Of a stretch of DNA of 64,000 nt, positions 25,016-37,176 are shown piece by piece (the first letter of the stretch is position 1; the number at the start of each line of letters is the position of its first letter). This DNA is from Zonotrichia leucophrys gambelii (Eukaryota; Chordata; Aves; Passeriformes; Passerellidae): assembly GCF_028769735.1 (NCBI RefSeq), contig NC_088171.1, forward strand, positions 75,223,216 through 75,287,215. The letters are read 5' to 3'. A model generated the notes under the pieces. The model searched no databases. It was not told the origin of the DNA and saw only the letters and a list, made by a program, of their open reading frames with translations. The position numbers and the translations under genes were made by a program.

Positions 25016-26279
25016 AAGGCTCCGGGAGAGGGTCTCTATTTCTGACAGATTTCCCTGATTCATGAAACTCCCCTGCGCATCATGCAAGAGCACTCTTCCA
25101 TAGATTGTGCCAGCACTAGAGCCAGCATCAAAAGGAGATTTTTTGGTATTGCTTGCTCTACTTAATCTGCTTTTGATTAATTCAACTTGTCTGTCACAAC
25201 AGTTCTACATACCATGAAGACTGAGATTGCTCAAAACATCATACCTCCTGACTACAACTTCATCTTTTATGTGGACTCAACAATCTTTACCTGGTCGTAC
25301 AGGAATCTAACATGAAAAACTAAATGTAAATTTAAAAAATAGAATCTAAATGCTCTGGTTCTCTCAGCACCTCTTCTCTCATCCCAGAACAAAGGCATTT
25401 TCTTCACTTATGGAGAGGAGACATTGCTTCTGCAGGCATCTGGCATCATTCATTTTGTGGTATTGAAGCTTTTCTAGAAACCATTTGACCCTTTTCATCA
25501 GCCTACTTTTCCTGAAGTTGTAAGATTAATCTTGCCAAGATGTCCTGCATCTCTGTAGAATTCCTGGAAGGTTGCTAAAGAAGGCTGTAGATACAAACTG
25601 CTTCCTAGATGTTCCTAGGAAACCAACTTTTCTTCTGCAAAGTAACACCTTTTCAGCATTATATACTCAGCTTGGCCTATAGATACTTCTGAAATCTGAA
25701 TACCATTAACAGAAAGCAAATTTACATAAATTAAAAAAACTCTCAAAAATTAAAAAATCCCAAAAGCACAAAAACCAAAAGACCAAACAAACTCCCCTAT
25801 CAGCATGGATTTAAAAATTTTTAAATGGTGTATATTTTATACAACACTTTGTTTAATGTATCATTTGTGCAACCATTTTTTTTCCTGGGTTTTATGTCCT
25901 TTAGAAGATATTTCAGTGAAAAGTAATTACACTATGTGTATATATATAATTAAGGAATAAAAGAATAAAGAGGGAAAAACTTTTTGTTTGACATACCTTT
26001 CCGATTCTTCTTTTGACTCCAAATTGGGAGTGTTCAGGGATGCTTGGAACAAACAGACCAGAAATGCTGCTGCAGGCTTTCTAAGGCAATAAATTATCAC
26101 AACCATTTTGAAACTAATTCATCAGTATAATACGAATATTTTTTTCACATCTAAAGAGAAATACTTCTTTTGCCTGGTACACAGCAATAAAAAGAGATGT
26201 TACTATTTCTCCTAGTTTTCATAACTCTCTGAAGGTTAGGCAGGCTACTACTACCCTGAGACCTGCAGAAACCAGAGGT
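25016..26279. other. Unique-looking DNA, no gene seen
   Basis: No exon or confident repeat was recognised. The first 100 bp may be a decayed extension of the adjoining CR1. A short A-rich patch lies at about 25,730-25,790. Confidence 0.5.
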
Positions 26280-26760
26280 TCCCTTCTTTTAGCCTTTTTT
26301 CCCTTCTTTTGGAAGAGTTCATTGTAGACAGAAACCAACCTGGATTGCTCTGGACTGAACTCATGTAGGACTGTTAATCATTGAACAAGGCAACCCTTAG
26401 TAGTGGCCACATCACCAGGATGTCCTGATCCAACATTGAGGTTGTAAACCTTCTCATTGATATGGACTCTTGGAGAAGATTGTACTCTTCTCCCTGGACA
26501 GCTTGGTCCATTGATCAACTGGATGCTATAACTTGTCAAGGAGTTGCTCTTAGTCTAGAGGTGTGGTCCAATTTTCGGAGGATTTGTTTTTCTCCAAGGT
26601 CTCCCCAAGCAAAAAATGCAGACCAGTGGCTTGTGGGTGAGTGAGCCTGGTGGGTGTATGTGTGTTTTGGGGTGGTTGCTGGTTTTGAGGTTCCACAGGG
26701 TCTTCTCGTGCTCACTTCTCAATGCATGGTTTCAAACAGAAACAATGAAGGTAATTCAAG
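26280..26760 (-). pseudogene. NUMT: nuclear copy of mitochondrial 16S rRNA (3' part)
   Basis: Read on the minus strand, about 480 bp follow avian mitochondrial 16S rRNA through the peptidyl-transferase region. Landmarks in order are: 'gagaagaccctgtggaac' (about 26,693-26,710), 'ttggggagacc' (about 26,600), 'atggaccaagct' (about 26,505), 'gagtccatatcaa' (about 26,460), the very conserved 'gttggatcaggacatcc' (about 26,418-26,434), 'caatccaggt' (about 26,340) and 'gaactcttcc' (about 26,310). Small deletions, for example in the 'gatctgagttcag' region, and many substitutions show it is a decayed nuclear insertion, not functional rRNA. No flanking mitochondrial tRNA or ND1 sequence is seen. The outer ends are approximate to about 30 bp. 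Confidence 0.92.
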
Positions 26761-27460
26761 CATTGCTCACAAAATAGATATTTACAAATAAATCTTATAA
26801 ACATTTTTCAATAAAGTAAAAATGTATGTGTAGACCCTCATATACCACTATAGTGTTGGAGTTTTTTTCTAATTTTAATACAGACAACATAAGAAAAGTG
26901 GATTGCAGAAGTGAATCCAGACTAGTCCTTTCTTCCAACACCACAGAGATATTTCTTTTCCTCCACAGTTAAAGTCAAGGGCTTCATGCTTTAAATATCT
27001 AGCTCTCACTTTGATTTATCCTATTTAAAAAAGAAAATGCATAAGTAATTGCAAATGTGCATTTAATCTTTCAAGTATTTTTGAAAACTCCCCTCACTTT
27101 ATTCATTACTTAAGTCCTTCTTTTGCAAATATGCCTTGTGCAGTGATATCAGTGATCCATGACTACAGTGCAAAATAGACTCCCAATAAAGAAAAAGAGA
27201 TCATATGCTGGAATTTATGCATTTCTAATTAAACTTTTAAAAATTTTTATAACATTCAAGAATGAGGCCACATTTTAATCAAGCAAGTGCATGCTGAAAT
27301 TTGTACCATCTAGAAGCATTCTTAAATATATCAATCACACTGCATTTGATGCTGTCTTCAAATATACTGCTGTCTTCAAAAAAGCCATATGACCAATCCT
27401 GAATTGCATAAAGCCATGGAAGATACAGATTTGAGACATATTGAAATCATATATACTTCC
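26761..27460. other. Unique-looking AT-rich DNA, no gene seen
   Basis: No exon, RNA gene or repeat is evident between the mitochondrial insertion and the LTR fragment. Confidence 0.6.
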
Positions 27461-27808
27461 TGTGATGGGTTGACCTTAGGTGGATACCAGGCGTGCCCCA
27501 AGGTACCCTATTACATCCCCTTCTCAGCTGGACACAGTAGGGAAATTAAGATGGGAAAAAAAAACCCCAAACCTTGGTTTAGGATAAGGAAATTTACTAG
27601 AACAAAAATGAAAGACAGCATATGCAAAAGCAAAGAAAAATAAATGAAAGGTTTTACTCTCCACTTCCCACCAGCAAGCTATATCTGGCCACCCCCATGG
27701 AAGCAGGGCTCCTGCACACATTACAACTGCTCTGGAAGGCAAATGTTGCAAATGTTGCAAATAGTGAATGCCCTCACTTCCTTCTCCTTCCCTTAGCTTT
27801 TATATGTT
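27461..27808 (-). mobile_element. Partial avian ERV LTR (R-U5 side only)
   Basis: On the minus strand the piece begins at a TATAAAAG box (about 27,800). It then passes through a 'gagccctgcttcc'-like block (about 27,700-27,712) and ends with 'ggtcaacccatcaca' at 27,461, a terminus shared with the LTR at 33,568-34,296. Its middle resembles ERVL-type LTRs. The U3 half upstream of the TATA box is missing. A 9-bp unit (GCAAATGTT) is repeated nearly three times at 27,739-27,762. Confidence 0.75.
27739..27762. repeat. 9-bp tandem repeat inside LTR
   Basis: GCAAATGTT occurs twice and is followed by GCAAAT, a small tandem expansion within the LTR fragment. Confidence 0.9.
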
Positions 27809-28518
27809 GAAAAATATCAAGTCTTATTTTCTTTCATACTCAAAGTACTAAAGAGGTTCACATTTAAATGAACATGCTTCAATGTGTTTAAGTAAATAAG
27901 GAAAGCAGTTCTTGGCCTTGAGAAATTCTTTTGTCATAGACCTACTTTTATTAGAATCCCTAATAACATAGAAAAGGGTAGTCACAACTGCATCTTATTT
28001 TAAAATTTCTTTGACTGAAACAATGTTTTTTGTCATAGTCATCTTGAAAGTGTAAAATTCAAAGCATTACTACTAGATGTTAATCATACAATAAAGCTGG
28101 GTTGTGCATGTGAAAATATATACTCAGTACTTCAAAGAAGGGATATAGAATTGCATTTAGAGGTCCTTTAGAGTGGCTAAAATCACAACAAATATACTAC
28201 AGGTAAATTGTGACACCTTGACCACAGTGCAGAGAATAAAAAGTACACAAAGTAAATTTAGGAAAAGACTAAATTTTAGGTTGCCCATTTATAAAATGTC
28301 TGAAGAAAATACTCCCACTCCATAGCTGGGATTCCTACATCATATTGATAACTACCATTGACGATGAAGAAGCAATCACTTGTGAACCTACTTTGGTGAA
28401 ATGCAACATTAGAATGACTTATTTAATATATTTATAAAACTCACAGAAAAGACAGAATGAACCATCAGGTTTGCAATGACATAGAATTAGAGGGAACATT
28501 CAAGGCTCTTAAGGCCAT
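27809..28518. other. Unique-looking AT-rich DNA, no gene seen
   Basis: Nothing recognisable was seen between the LTR fragment and the CR1 copy. Confidence 0.6.
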
Positions 28519-29060
28519 GCAGAGGAACTTATACAGGCTAGAGAATTGGATCCACAGGCATCTCATGAACTTCCAGATGAAATGCCAGCTGCTGCCCCTG
28601 GGCAGGAAGCAGTGGTGCAAAGGCACAGGGTGATGTTTGCCTGCCTGCCTGGGAGCATGGCTGAGGGAAGGGACCTGGGGGCCTCGGCAGAGACAAGCTG
28701 AGTGTCAGCCCACAGTGAGGGAAGATGAGCAGCCAGTGGCACTCTGGAAACCATCTGTTAGTGCACAGCTAGGACACCAAGAAAAAGGATTACCTCCGTC
28801 ACTTCAGCACCTTTGAGAGCACATCTGGATGCTATGCCCAGCTGGATACAAGGACTGACAAACTGGACTGGGTTCAGCAGTTGGCTTCCAAGCACCTTAT
28901 AGCTGAAGCACTTGCCATGTGAGGAGTGGCTGAGGCTCCAGGACATGATCAGCTTGGCTTACCAGAAATTATGAGCAGCTTTTAGTATCTAGGAGGACTT
29001 ACTGAGGAGATGCAGACTTTTTATGAAGGGGGATAAGTTGTAGGGTCATATAAAGAGTAA
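28519..29060 (+). mobile_element. CR1 LINE fragment (ORF2, diverged)
   Basis: A series of blocks in CR1 order is present: 'atgcagaggaactt.tacaggct' (about 28,517-28,540), 'atctcatgaacttc' (28,559), 'ctgctgcccctgggcagga' (28,590), 'gggacctggggg' (28,670) and 'gagcacatctggatgctatg' (28,816). A later stretch from 'ggactgacaaactgga' (about 28,853) to 'gactttttatgaaggggg' (about 29,030) runs toward the 3' UTR but stops before the terminus. Many frameshifts are present. Both ends are missing. Confidence 0.82.
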
Positions 29061-31284
29061 GGAGATATGCAAAAATGAATAATAAATTTTCTTACAGGTT
29101 TCACAGTAGTTTTAAGACAGCAAAACTTAAAAAAAAAATTCTGGAATATTACCTTTAATTTTTGCATGCACACATTGATATTTTTTTCCTTAAGAAAGTT
29201 GGTATTCTCCCAAAATTATTAACAATTTTTCACAGAAAAAAGCAGTGGTACTAGAAAGCAGAAGGAAGACACAACGCATAAAAACCTACTTTAGTGATTC
29301 AAGAAGCAGAAGTAGGCAGTTATGCTCTTCACTTTTCATCATGCAATCAGTAGTACTCTTCAGTTTTTCTTACTTCCAAATTTCTGTGTTAACTTTATGC
29401 TTGTTCTTCTAGATGCTGATATTGCTTTCCTCCTCAATTTATCTGTCTCGTCCTTTAGTCTTAGAAAGTCTTTTATTCCACCATATCAAATCAACCGATG
29501 GTTACCTATGCGACAACCAGTTTTCTCCCTCTATTTCACAGATAAAATCGAGACAGTCAGAAAGGAATGACTGTGATGCAAGGACAGAAAAGACATTTCG
29601 CTGTCTTCATTTGATACCAAAGTCCTCTGCACTTTTTTTTTCTGTAGATCAAGTAGTGCATTTTAGAAACCGATTTTTTTATTTCATGAGCATATTTTTC
29701 AAAGGCAGTGAGTTGGCATTGCATTGTTTCATGAAGGTTAGAACTTCAAACCACTGCTTATTAGTGTTATTTTCTCTTGCAGCTTTCATTAAATATTAGT
29801 TTAAATGATGCATTAATATCTTAATATAAAAAGTGTTTTAAAAGTAGCTCAGAAGTTTTCATATTTCTTAAAAGAAACATATAGCCATATACCCAAATAG
29901 CCTATACCTATATTAAGACCAGAAGAGCACAGAAAAGTAAACTGATTAGAACAAAATACTTGTGGAAAGTAGATTTCATCATTTTGGTTATAAACCTCAC
30001 AAAAACATTAAGTATTCAACCCACTTTTTTTAAGTAGGAACAGTAGTCAACAAAAGCTAGATATTTTGTAAAATACTTATAACAGTAGTCAACAAAAGCA
30101 ACTAAAGCAGGACAGGCTTCAGAATTGACAATGAGACATTAACATGCATAATTTCAAATTCTCAGTCCAAAATAATTAGGTACCTCAAATTGTTTTTATT
30201 AGTACAAGTCTATTTTTGATTTAAATACATTTAATCTCAAATGATGCCATTTTTAAGTAAAAGAAAAATACAGTGAATTTATAAGTTCCTTAAGAGCTCC
30301 CTGCAGAATTCAGGTTTCTGAAGAGCCTTTGTGAATACACTAAAATTTCATTTATAACAATCATAAGAAGTGTTGAGAAGCACTATACGTTCTCTACTAG
30401 CATGTCAAGAAAATGTTTTGTCACAGTCACTGCCATCACTCAACATGAAGCACTAATGCTTACTTAAAATGACAGCGCTCAGGAATTTGTACAAGTTCTC
30501 AGCATTTCTAGCGACAGATAAAACCCAGAAGTATTTCAGGCACACACTGAATAATGTGACAAAGACATACTAATGAAAAGGCAGATGAATATAAAAGAAT
30601 CCTTTTTAATACAGCTGAATTTGATGCAGAACTAATGGACAAAACAGACCTGATAACTGTTAAAAGGTTGTTGTTTGTTTTTTTTCCCATTCATTCATTA
30701 AGCTGTGACACTGCACAAAAGTATTTGTCTAAGGAAGGCCTAAGTAGAGATTTCCTTTGAATTTAATCTGCATGCCAAAAGTAGCAGTGCTAGAAAAAAT
30801 TTGTTCCCTGTGTTGTCCCACATTTGCCTTCTTGTCATCTCCCCATGTCTTCTGATGAATGTTTCAGTATATATTTATCATTTTACACCACACATCACTG
30901 AAACTCTCCTGTGAGTGACATGGGCCCAGGGACAGCCCTGGTGAGCAGGGTTCCTCTTGAATGAGGGACAACACAACAGGAATGGTCTGGCCTGGAGCAG
31001 CCAGGGTGAAGCATTTCCACCAGACTACAAAGTCTGTGAGTCTACAAAGACTTGCATAAGCTGTAACGATCTATTATACTTGGCAAAAACATCCAAAATT
31101 ATCTCTGGAAAATTCTGAAATAAACCTTGATAGTGCAGGCATGTGTGTAAAAACAGGGAAAAGAGGGAAGAAGAAATGACAAGATATCTATGTCCAATAT
31201 TTTCTAAAAATTTATTAAAAACACAGTTTGCAACTTTAGATGGATTTTAAAGGTTTCTATATCTAAAAAGTATCCGTATCATGT
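29061..31284. other. Unique-looking DNA, no gene seen
   Basis: The longest frame (128 codons, 29,413-29,799) has no recognisable domain. A 19-base word is duplicated at 30,039-30,057 and 30,081-30,099. A GC-richer patch at 30,905-31,020 could be part of an old repeat but is unassigned. Confidence 0.5.
30039..30099. repeat. 19-bp direct repeat, 42 bp apart
   Basis: AACAGTAGTCAACAAAAGC occurs identically at 30,039 and 30,081, indicating a local duplication. Confidence 0.9.
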
Positions 31285-31470
31285 GCTAGTGCCCAGGCGC
31301 CAGCAGCAGCACTGGGGGGGTCTGCCAAGGTGGATCCTGTGTGGAACAGCTGAGGCTAAATCCCCAGCAGGGATGTCCCTGTGATCCCTGGTGGGGCAGC
31401 TATCTGTGCTGTGGCCTCTGGAGGACCTCAGGCTGGAGCAGGTGGCTGTTCCCTAAAAGATGCATCCTGA
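31285..31470 (+). mobile_element. Fragment of avian ERV LTR (mid-portion)
   Basis: This GC-rich 185-bp island contains the repetitive 'ggctggagcaggtgg' wording found in the middle of the large avian LTR family of which 33,568-34,296 is a fuller member. Both ends are missing. The assignment rests on remembered family sequence. Confidence 0.5.
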
Positions 31471-33567
31471 GGAAAGAACCCAAACAGTTACTCTAACAGC
31501 ATGCTTCTACATCATTATTTTTCTAATGAGCCAAACAGCATATTCCTGTATATTTTTTATAAAATTTTCTGTGGGAGTTTGTAAAGATGTCCATTATACT
31601 CCAATGAAGTTATATTAAGACATTTTACTCAGGCTCTCATGTGAGAAGATTAAAACTTGAACCCCTAAGGATTACTCTCTCCTATCTCCCAGGGGCTTAG
31701 GTGTCTACCTGAGTACATTCAGTACTCAGAAAAACATCAGAGGTTTTATTCCAGTAACTAAAGAAAATCCCCCTCCCTTGAGACATGGAAGGAATTTCAA
31801 ACATTTCTCTTCAACCTTTCATTTTGAAGCACTACCTTTAATTATTCTGTTACAGAACAGCTTAGGCTACTTTGCTGTTTTCCACAGTCATGGCATTTTG
31901 ATTCAAGTTTATCTCACCTCCTAGATTTCAATACCAACATCAAAGGAAAGCAAGTAAATTTTACATTTGCATATGGGACAGTGAGATTTCAGAGAACAGC
32001 TGGCTATACTCACCAGTAAATGGATTGTACTCATTTCCAGATGCAAATATTTCTATTTGAGTATAAAGCTCAAACTCAAAATTTATTCAGGAAAACTAGG
32101 TTAGCTGCAGCAACTCTTACTGAACTCTAAATTTTAAGTGAAGGCCTCACAAAATGTGCCTAATGCACAGTAAATTTTTTCCCTCGGTTTGGTATGCTTG
32201 TTTTACTACAGTGTACATAGAAACAGGAAAATTTAAGAACATGCCATAAAAAGCAGACATACATCATTTACCTTCTAAATAATTATAAAAGCGTCTCAGA
32301 ATCTTATTTGTTTTCCTTTAAAGGAAACAAATAGAAAAAGTTTCCTTCCCTACAATTTCCATTAAGGTGCTAAAAAAATTAACAAGGATTAGAAGATACT
32401 ATTGAATTATCAACTATAGTGTAATCAAATAATTCCTAAGTCTGAAAATACCTGAAGGAAAAAAGATTTGAAATACTAGTGTATCAAAGAGTAAAAGTTT
32501 AGAGGGATTTGTTTCTGTGGCAGGAAAATATAGCTCCTGGATGCATATCTGTTACAAATTCAAGGTTGAATAAAGAACAGCTGCATCAAAAAGATCAAGT
32601 TCCCACAGATACAGATTCTTCAGAGGTTGTACAGGCACTTGGCCATCAAAGGGGAAAGAGTGCTGTATGACACCTGATTATGCAAACTCTTGTTTTCCCA
32701 AGTTCTAGAAAAGAAATGCAGTTATTTCACTTCAGTACAAATGAAATCAGGAACATCATATGAAGACTAGTGAATAAATAGGATAATGTAGCTAACTATG
32801 ATAGTGATTAAATTACTTTAATTAAGATGGCATTGAAGAGATAAGGTGGACATGTAGTCTGACCAGTGTGTATTCATACCACTTAAAGGCTGGACAACTA
32901 ATGATAAAATATAAGCATGGACTTTGCAACATACAGCCCAATTCCTCATTTTGTGTGGTTTTCTGCTTTAAATCAGTGATTCCTAATGCAATTTATTTTC
33001 AAATAATTTGAAAATTTCAAGTAATATTAGCCAGAAACACCAAATAGAATGAAACTGAATAGCCCAGAAAAGGCTACAACAGTTTATTTTCCTGTTTAGA
33101 TCTTTGCAGAAGTACAAACAAATCCTACATGCAGTTCTTATCTTACTGGCTACTATTTGGAAAGTCCCGTATGTTTTCTGTCACATAATAAAATGTTGAT
33201 AAAATCCTTTTATCGTCTATGATCCAATTTGTCTGGGTTTGATTTTTTTTCTTTTTTTAATATTGTACAGACTGGCTATTGTTCTTCCAAAGGCAGAAGC
33301 CAAGCTTAGTGATCCTTAGCAGAAATAAAATGAAGACTAAGTGCAGGCCACAGTATGTATCTTTGCTCCCACACTTCTTCACATTTATTGTCTGAGTTCA
33401 GGGCAAAGAAAATCAATCAGGTCTGTCAGCTCACTGCTCTCTGATGTAATGTTCAGTAACTACTTAATAGTGACTTTCTGTCTTGAGTCCTGACTACCTT
33501 CTCAGTTAAACATTGTGTTCTCCTGAAGCAGAAGCAGATTAAGCATGATATAGCTGACATTTTCTTC
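31471..33567. other. Unique-looking AT-rich DNA, no gene seen
   Basis: No exon, RNA gene or recognisable transposon was found. Confidence 0.6.
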
Positions 33568-34296
33568 TGTATTAGGTTTATGTGGCAAGGTTTTGACAGT
33601 GAAGAGGGCTCCAGGGTGACTTCTGTGAGAGGAGGACAGCTAAAGCTCAGCTAATCAGGAATGGTGGTAACACTTTTTTATTTTTCCCCAAGAAAAATAT
33701 TCTTAAGAAAAAGTAAAAAATTCTGTACAGCTGCAACAAAAGAAAAGTGAGAAAAACATGGCAGAAACAGGTAGATTCTAAGGTGAGTGGAGAAGGATGG
33801 GGAGAAGAAAAACCACTCAGTGGAGCAGGGATTCCTCTGCAGATCCCAGAGAACAGGGCAGTGTTGAGCTGTCCCTCTGCAGTGCATGAAGGCCCATGTC
33901 AGAGCAGATATCTGCCCTGTGTTCTGTGTGAGGGACACCATGTGGAGCAGGTGTGAGGAGGAAAGAGGGATGGGGACAAAGTGTTAGGAACTGACCACAA
34001 CCTCCTATCCTTCTTGTGATGCCTGGGGATGGGGAGAAGATAGGATAAGTAGGAGTGAAGTTCAGTCTGGGAAGAGGTGATTTTGGTTGCATTTTTGATT
34101 CTCATGACTCTATTATAAACTGGAAATAAATTAAATTAATTCCCCAAGCTGAATCTTTTTAAACCAAAACAGTTATCTCCCTGTCCTTCTGAGAGTCCAT
34201 AAACTTTTTCACTGTATTTTCTCTCTCTGTTGAGGAGGGAGCATTAAAAGAGCAGGTTGGTGGGCATCTAGCAGGCAGCCAAGATTAACCCACACA
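33568..34296 (+). mobile_element. Solo LTR of a large avian ERV family
   Basis: The element begins with 'tgtattaggtttatgtggca' and ends with 'attaacccacaca'. Between them it keeps the family order: 'acttctgtgagagg' (about 33,620), 'attcctctgcagatcc' (33,830), 'gaactgaccacaacctcc' (33,989), 'gagtgaagttcagtctggga' (34,054), an 'aataaatt' signal region (about 34,126-34,140), and 'ggttggtgggcatcta' (34,255). It is about 730 bp long, shorter than the roughly 1 kb I remember for the family, because part of the repetitive middle is missing. No target-site duplication was seen. Open frames across it are artefacts. Confidence 0.78.
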
Positions 34297-36069
34297 ACTT
34301 TGTTTGAACCAAGGCACAGAAATATGTATATCCAGTGACAGTCCATAAGCTTTTGTCAACACTATAATGCCACTAAATATAAACAGTAGGCAACCACAAA
34401 AACAAAGAAGGGCTTGTGGGATAGTTGTGCAAACAACGTACAGGAAAACATGCACATACTAAAAACTGCAAGATCAGAACCAAGGATGAATGAAAAGATA
34501 TGTGGCAAAACATTCTGTAGAGAGTTGTCTGGGGCAGCTAGAATGATCCTGCAGAGACAGAGGAGGAAAATGACCGACAAATGACTCCAGAATAAGTATT
34601 GCTTCAAAAAGATTAAGATGAGCTATGTCAGAAGCAGATAGATTCTCTCTACTTTTCGCTGTAGGAAACTGAGGAACATTAACCAATGAAACTGGAAAGG
34701 TGGAGAATAAAATAATAGCCCACAGCACTTTCCTCATTGAGAGCTCTCAAGCCTCATTACTTTTGTCTCCACAGCTAAACCCACCAATGGCCACAGCCAT
34801 CAGAGTTAACTTTATGGCAACAATTCCCTGAAGTAGCGTACTCTTATGTCACTGTAGACAAAGTCTTAAAGGACTAGTTGTGTTCTCTATGGAATGCCAA
34901 TAATGGATACTGCATAAGAATTAATTATTTGCAGTATGTATTATTAATTAATGACAGTCTCTTTTTGTTCTGAAGTTTGAAACTCTCCTGAATTATCAGT
35001 ATTTTAAAGAATCTAAAGTGATCCTTGATATGTATATAGAAATGCACACATTCAGTTGCAAAAACTACATAAATCCCAGATTACCTATTTTTGAGAATTA
35101 AACAGAAAGTTGGTGTGCTCAATGTTGCATATACACCTCAAAGAGTCAAATATTTTGGTACACATAATCAATAACTCTTCTGAGAAGACACTCTAAAGTA
35201 GAATAACAAGGCCTACCTTTTCCTGTACCACCCAAAAAATCCAGGAACCAAACCAAAAACAACAAAACCCAGAAATAAAAAACCCTCAGAAAACCCCAAA
35301 ACAACAATGAAACACACCCCATTGGTTGTTGCAGCAATAACAACAACCAGCTGCTGATCTCCAGGTTTCAGCATGGGACCTAGCTGCTGCTATGAAGTCT
35401 GGGAGTGTGGGGAAAATATCCATGTTTCTGTCTTGTAGCTCTCTAATTAACTGCTTGTGTTTTGGTGATGCTCTCCTTCGTTCCCAAGGCAGGCTGATAT
35501 GCATATGATGAAGTGAATTTTTTCTAGAGTGTCAGATATAGTTACAAAGGACCTGAAAAGCAAAGCAGATGTGTAATGCTATCCTGTAATACAGCAAACA
35601 TGCTACAAGGAATACAATATATGCTTTCTCTTAACATTAAACATGCAGTGTATACTCTAGCTGTTCTGACAAGCAAATCTCATTGAAGCTTTAGTACATG
35701 TCATATAGGGAAAAAATCATACTCTATTGAAATTCATTTAGTTGAGAGTACAAGGAGGTCTCTTCTGTAGGGAACAGGATGTGCCTCTCATATTACTGAA
35801 TATTTAAATCCAAGCAGTTTTTCAATTGCAGCCCCTCTTTATAATTTCTCAGGGTATAATACCATTTAGGATCTTTACTAGAGCTGTACCACAGAGAAAG
35901 AGACATACTTTCTAACAAAAAAAAACCAAAAAACAACAACTCCTCCACTTTATCCTCTTGAGCACTACCTCATTCTCAGATGGGAATTTTAAATAAATCT
36001 CTTCCATCTGAGATTAAGTTAGATAAAGGACACGTAACATGTCACTACTTGCTGAACAGAGTGCAAAAG
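34297..36069. other. Unique-looking DNA, no gene seen
   Basis: No exon was recognised. An A/C-rich low-complexity patch lies at about 35,225-35,350. The overlapping open frames there are compositional. Confidence 0.55.
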
Positions 36070-36665
36070 TCAGTGGTTTTGGCTAGAGTGGTGTTAATTT
36101 CATTCACAGTGACTGGTGTGAGGCTGTGTTTTGTACTTGTGCTGAACACAGGGTTGATAATACAGAGGTGGTTTTGTTACTGCTCAGCAGGGCTCACACA
36201 GAGCCAATGCCTTTTCTTCTTTTCCTACTGCCCTGCTGGTGAGGAAGCTGTGGGTGCTTGGGAGGTTGGGAGCAGGCACAGCTGGGCCTGGTGACCCAAA
36301 CTGACCAAAGGGATATTCTGTATCATGTATTATGCTAAGTGCATAAAGTGTGGGGAAGAAGCAGGAAAGGGGGAACAGTTAGAGCGGTGGTCTTTGTCTT
36401 CCCAAATCACTGTTACACAGGATGGGACTCTGCTCTCTGGGAGACAGCTGAACATCTGCCTGCCCATGGGATGCAGTAAATTAACTCCTTGTGTTGCTTT
36501 GCTTGTGTGCATGGCTTTTGCTTTCCCTCTTAAACTGTTTATACCTCCACCCAGGAGTTCTCTAGCTTTTACCCTTCTGATTCTTTCCCAGTTCTACTGG
36601 TGGGGGAGGGAGCAAGTGGCTGCTTGGGGCTTGGCTACTTGGCAGGCTGAGGTTAAACCATGACA
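36070..36665 (+). mobile_element. Complete solo LTR, avian ERVL-like family
   Basis: Same family as the elements at 8,288 and 54,106. Landmarks are: 'ggttgataatac' (about 36,152), 'ctgaccaaagggatattctg' (36,301), a TATA region ('gcataaagtg', about 36,341), 'ttactccttg' (about 36,481), 'ttaaactgtttatacc' (36,531), 'gaggttaaaccatgaca' ending at 36,665. About 595 bp and collinear with the family, so U3, R and U5 are all present. No internal region and no clear target-site duplication. The 104- and 112-codon frames within it are not genes. Confidence 0.85.
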
Positions 36666-37159
36666 AGTCAGGCTTTCATTTGCAGAAGATCAAACTAGCC
36701 CCTAGACTTAAGGTAAAAGTGTCTTTTATTGTTAAACATGACCAAGGTATCTGGGTACAGAAACGCCAAAGTGGTTTTATTTAAGAGAAATAGAGGATCT
36801 ATATTTTTGTGGTAGTGATATAATCATAGATAATGCCATCTTATTGAAGTATTTGGTCAGTATTAATGGGAATCCTAGCTAAATCTGAAATACAACATAA
36901 TGTTTATAGGATATAATTTTAGGCAAGTTATCTGTATTTCCATTCAGTAAATCAGTATACATTCTCGTAACAGCAAAGACTAAGAAGTACTGATGTATCT
37001 TGTTCCTATATGCAACAGTTCTTATGCTTCTTCCTCATCTGACATTAACCATCTAAACAGAGATGTCATGAGCAAGTGCAGTGACCTTATATAATGAAAA
37101 GAAATATCTTTATGTTCCTTAAATTACATCCCCTTTCCCCTCCACAAAAGCTCCACAAA

Positions 37160-37176
37160 CCCCACCCCCCAACCCC
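37160..37176 (-). other. G-rich cluster on minus strand (possible quadruplex)
   Basis: CCCC, CCCCCC and CCCC lie within 17 bp on the plus strand, giving three long G runs with 1-2 base loops on the minus strand. A fourth run is present only about 25 bp away, so quadruplex formation is only possible. Confidence 0.4.

Noticed and set aside
26280..26760. A working rRNA gene
   Set aside because: Deletions, many substitutions and the lack of the rest of 16S and its neighbouring tRNAs show a nuclear pseudogene copy.
29413..29799. 128-codon plus-strand frame as a possible gene
   Set aside because: No domain, no splice or promoter context, hydrophobic low-information translation typical of T-rich DNA.
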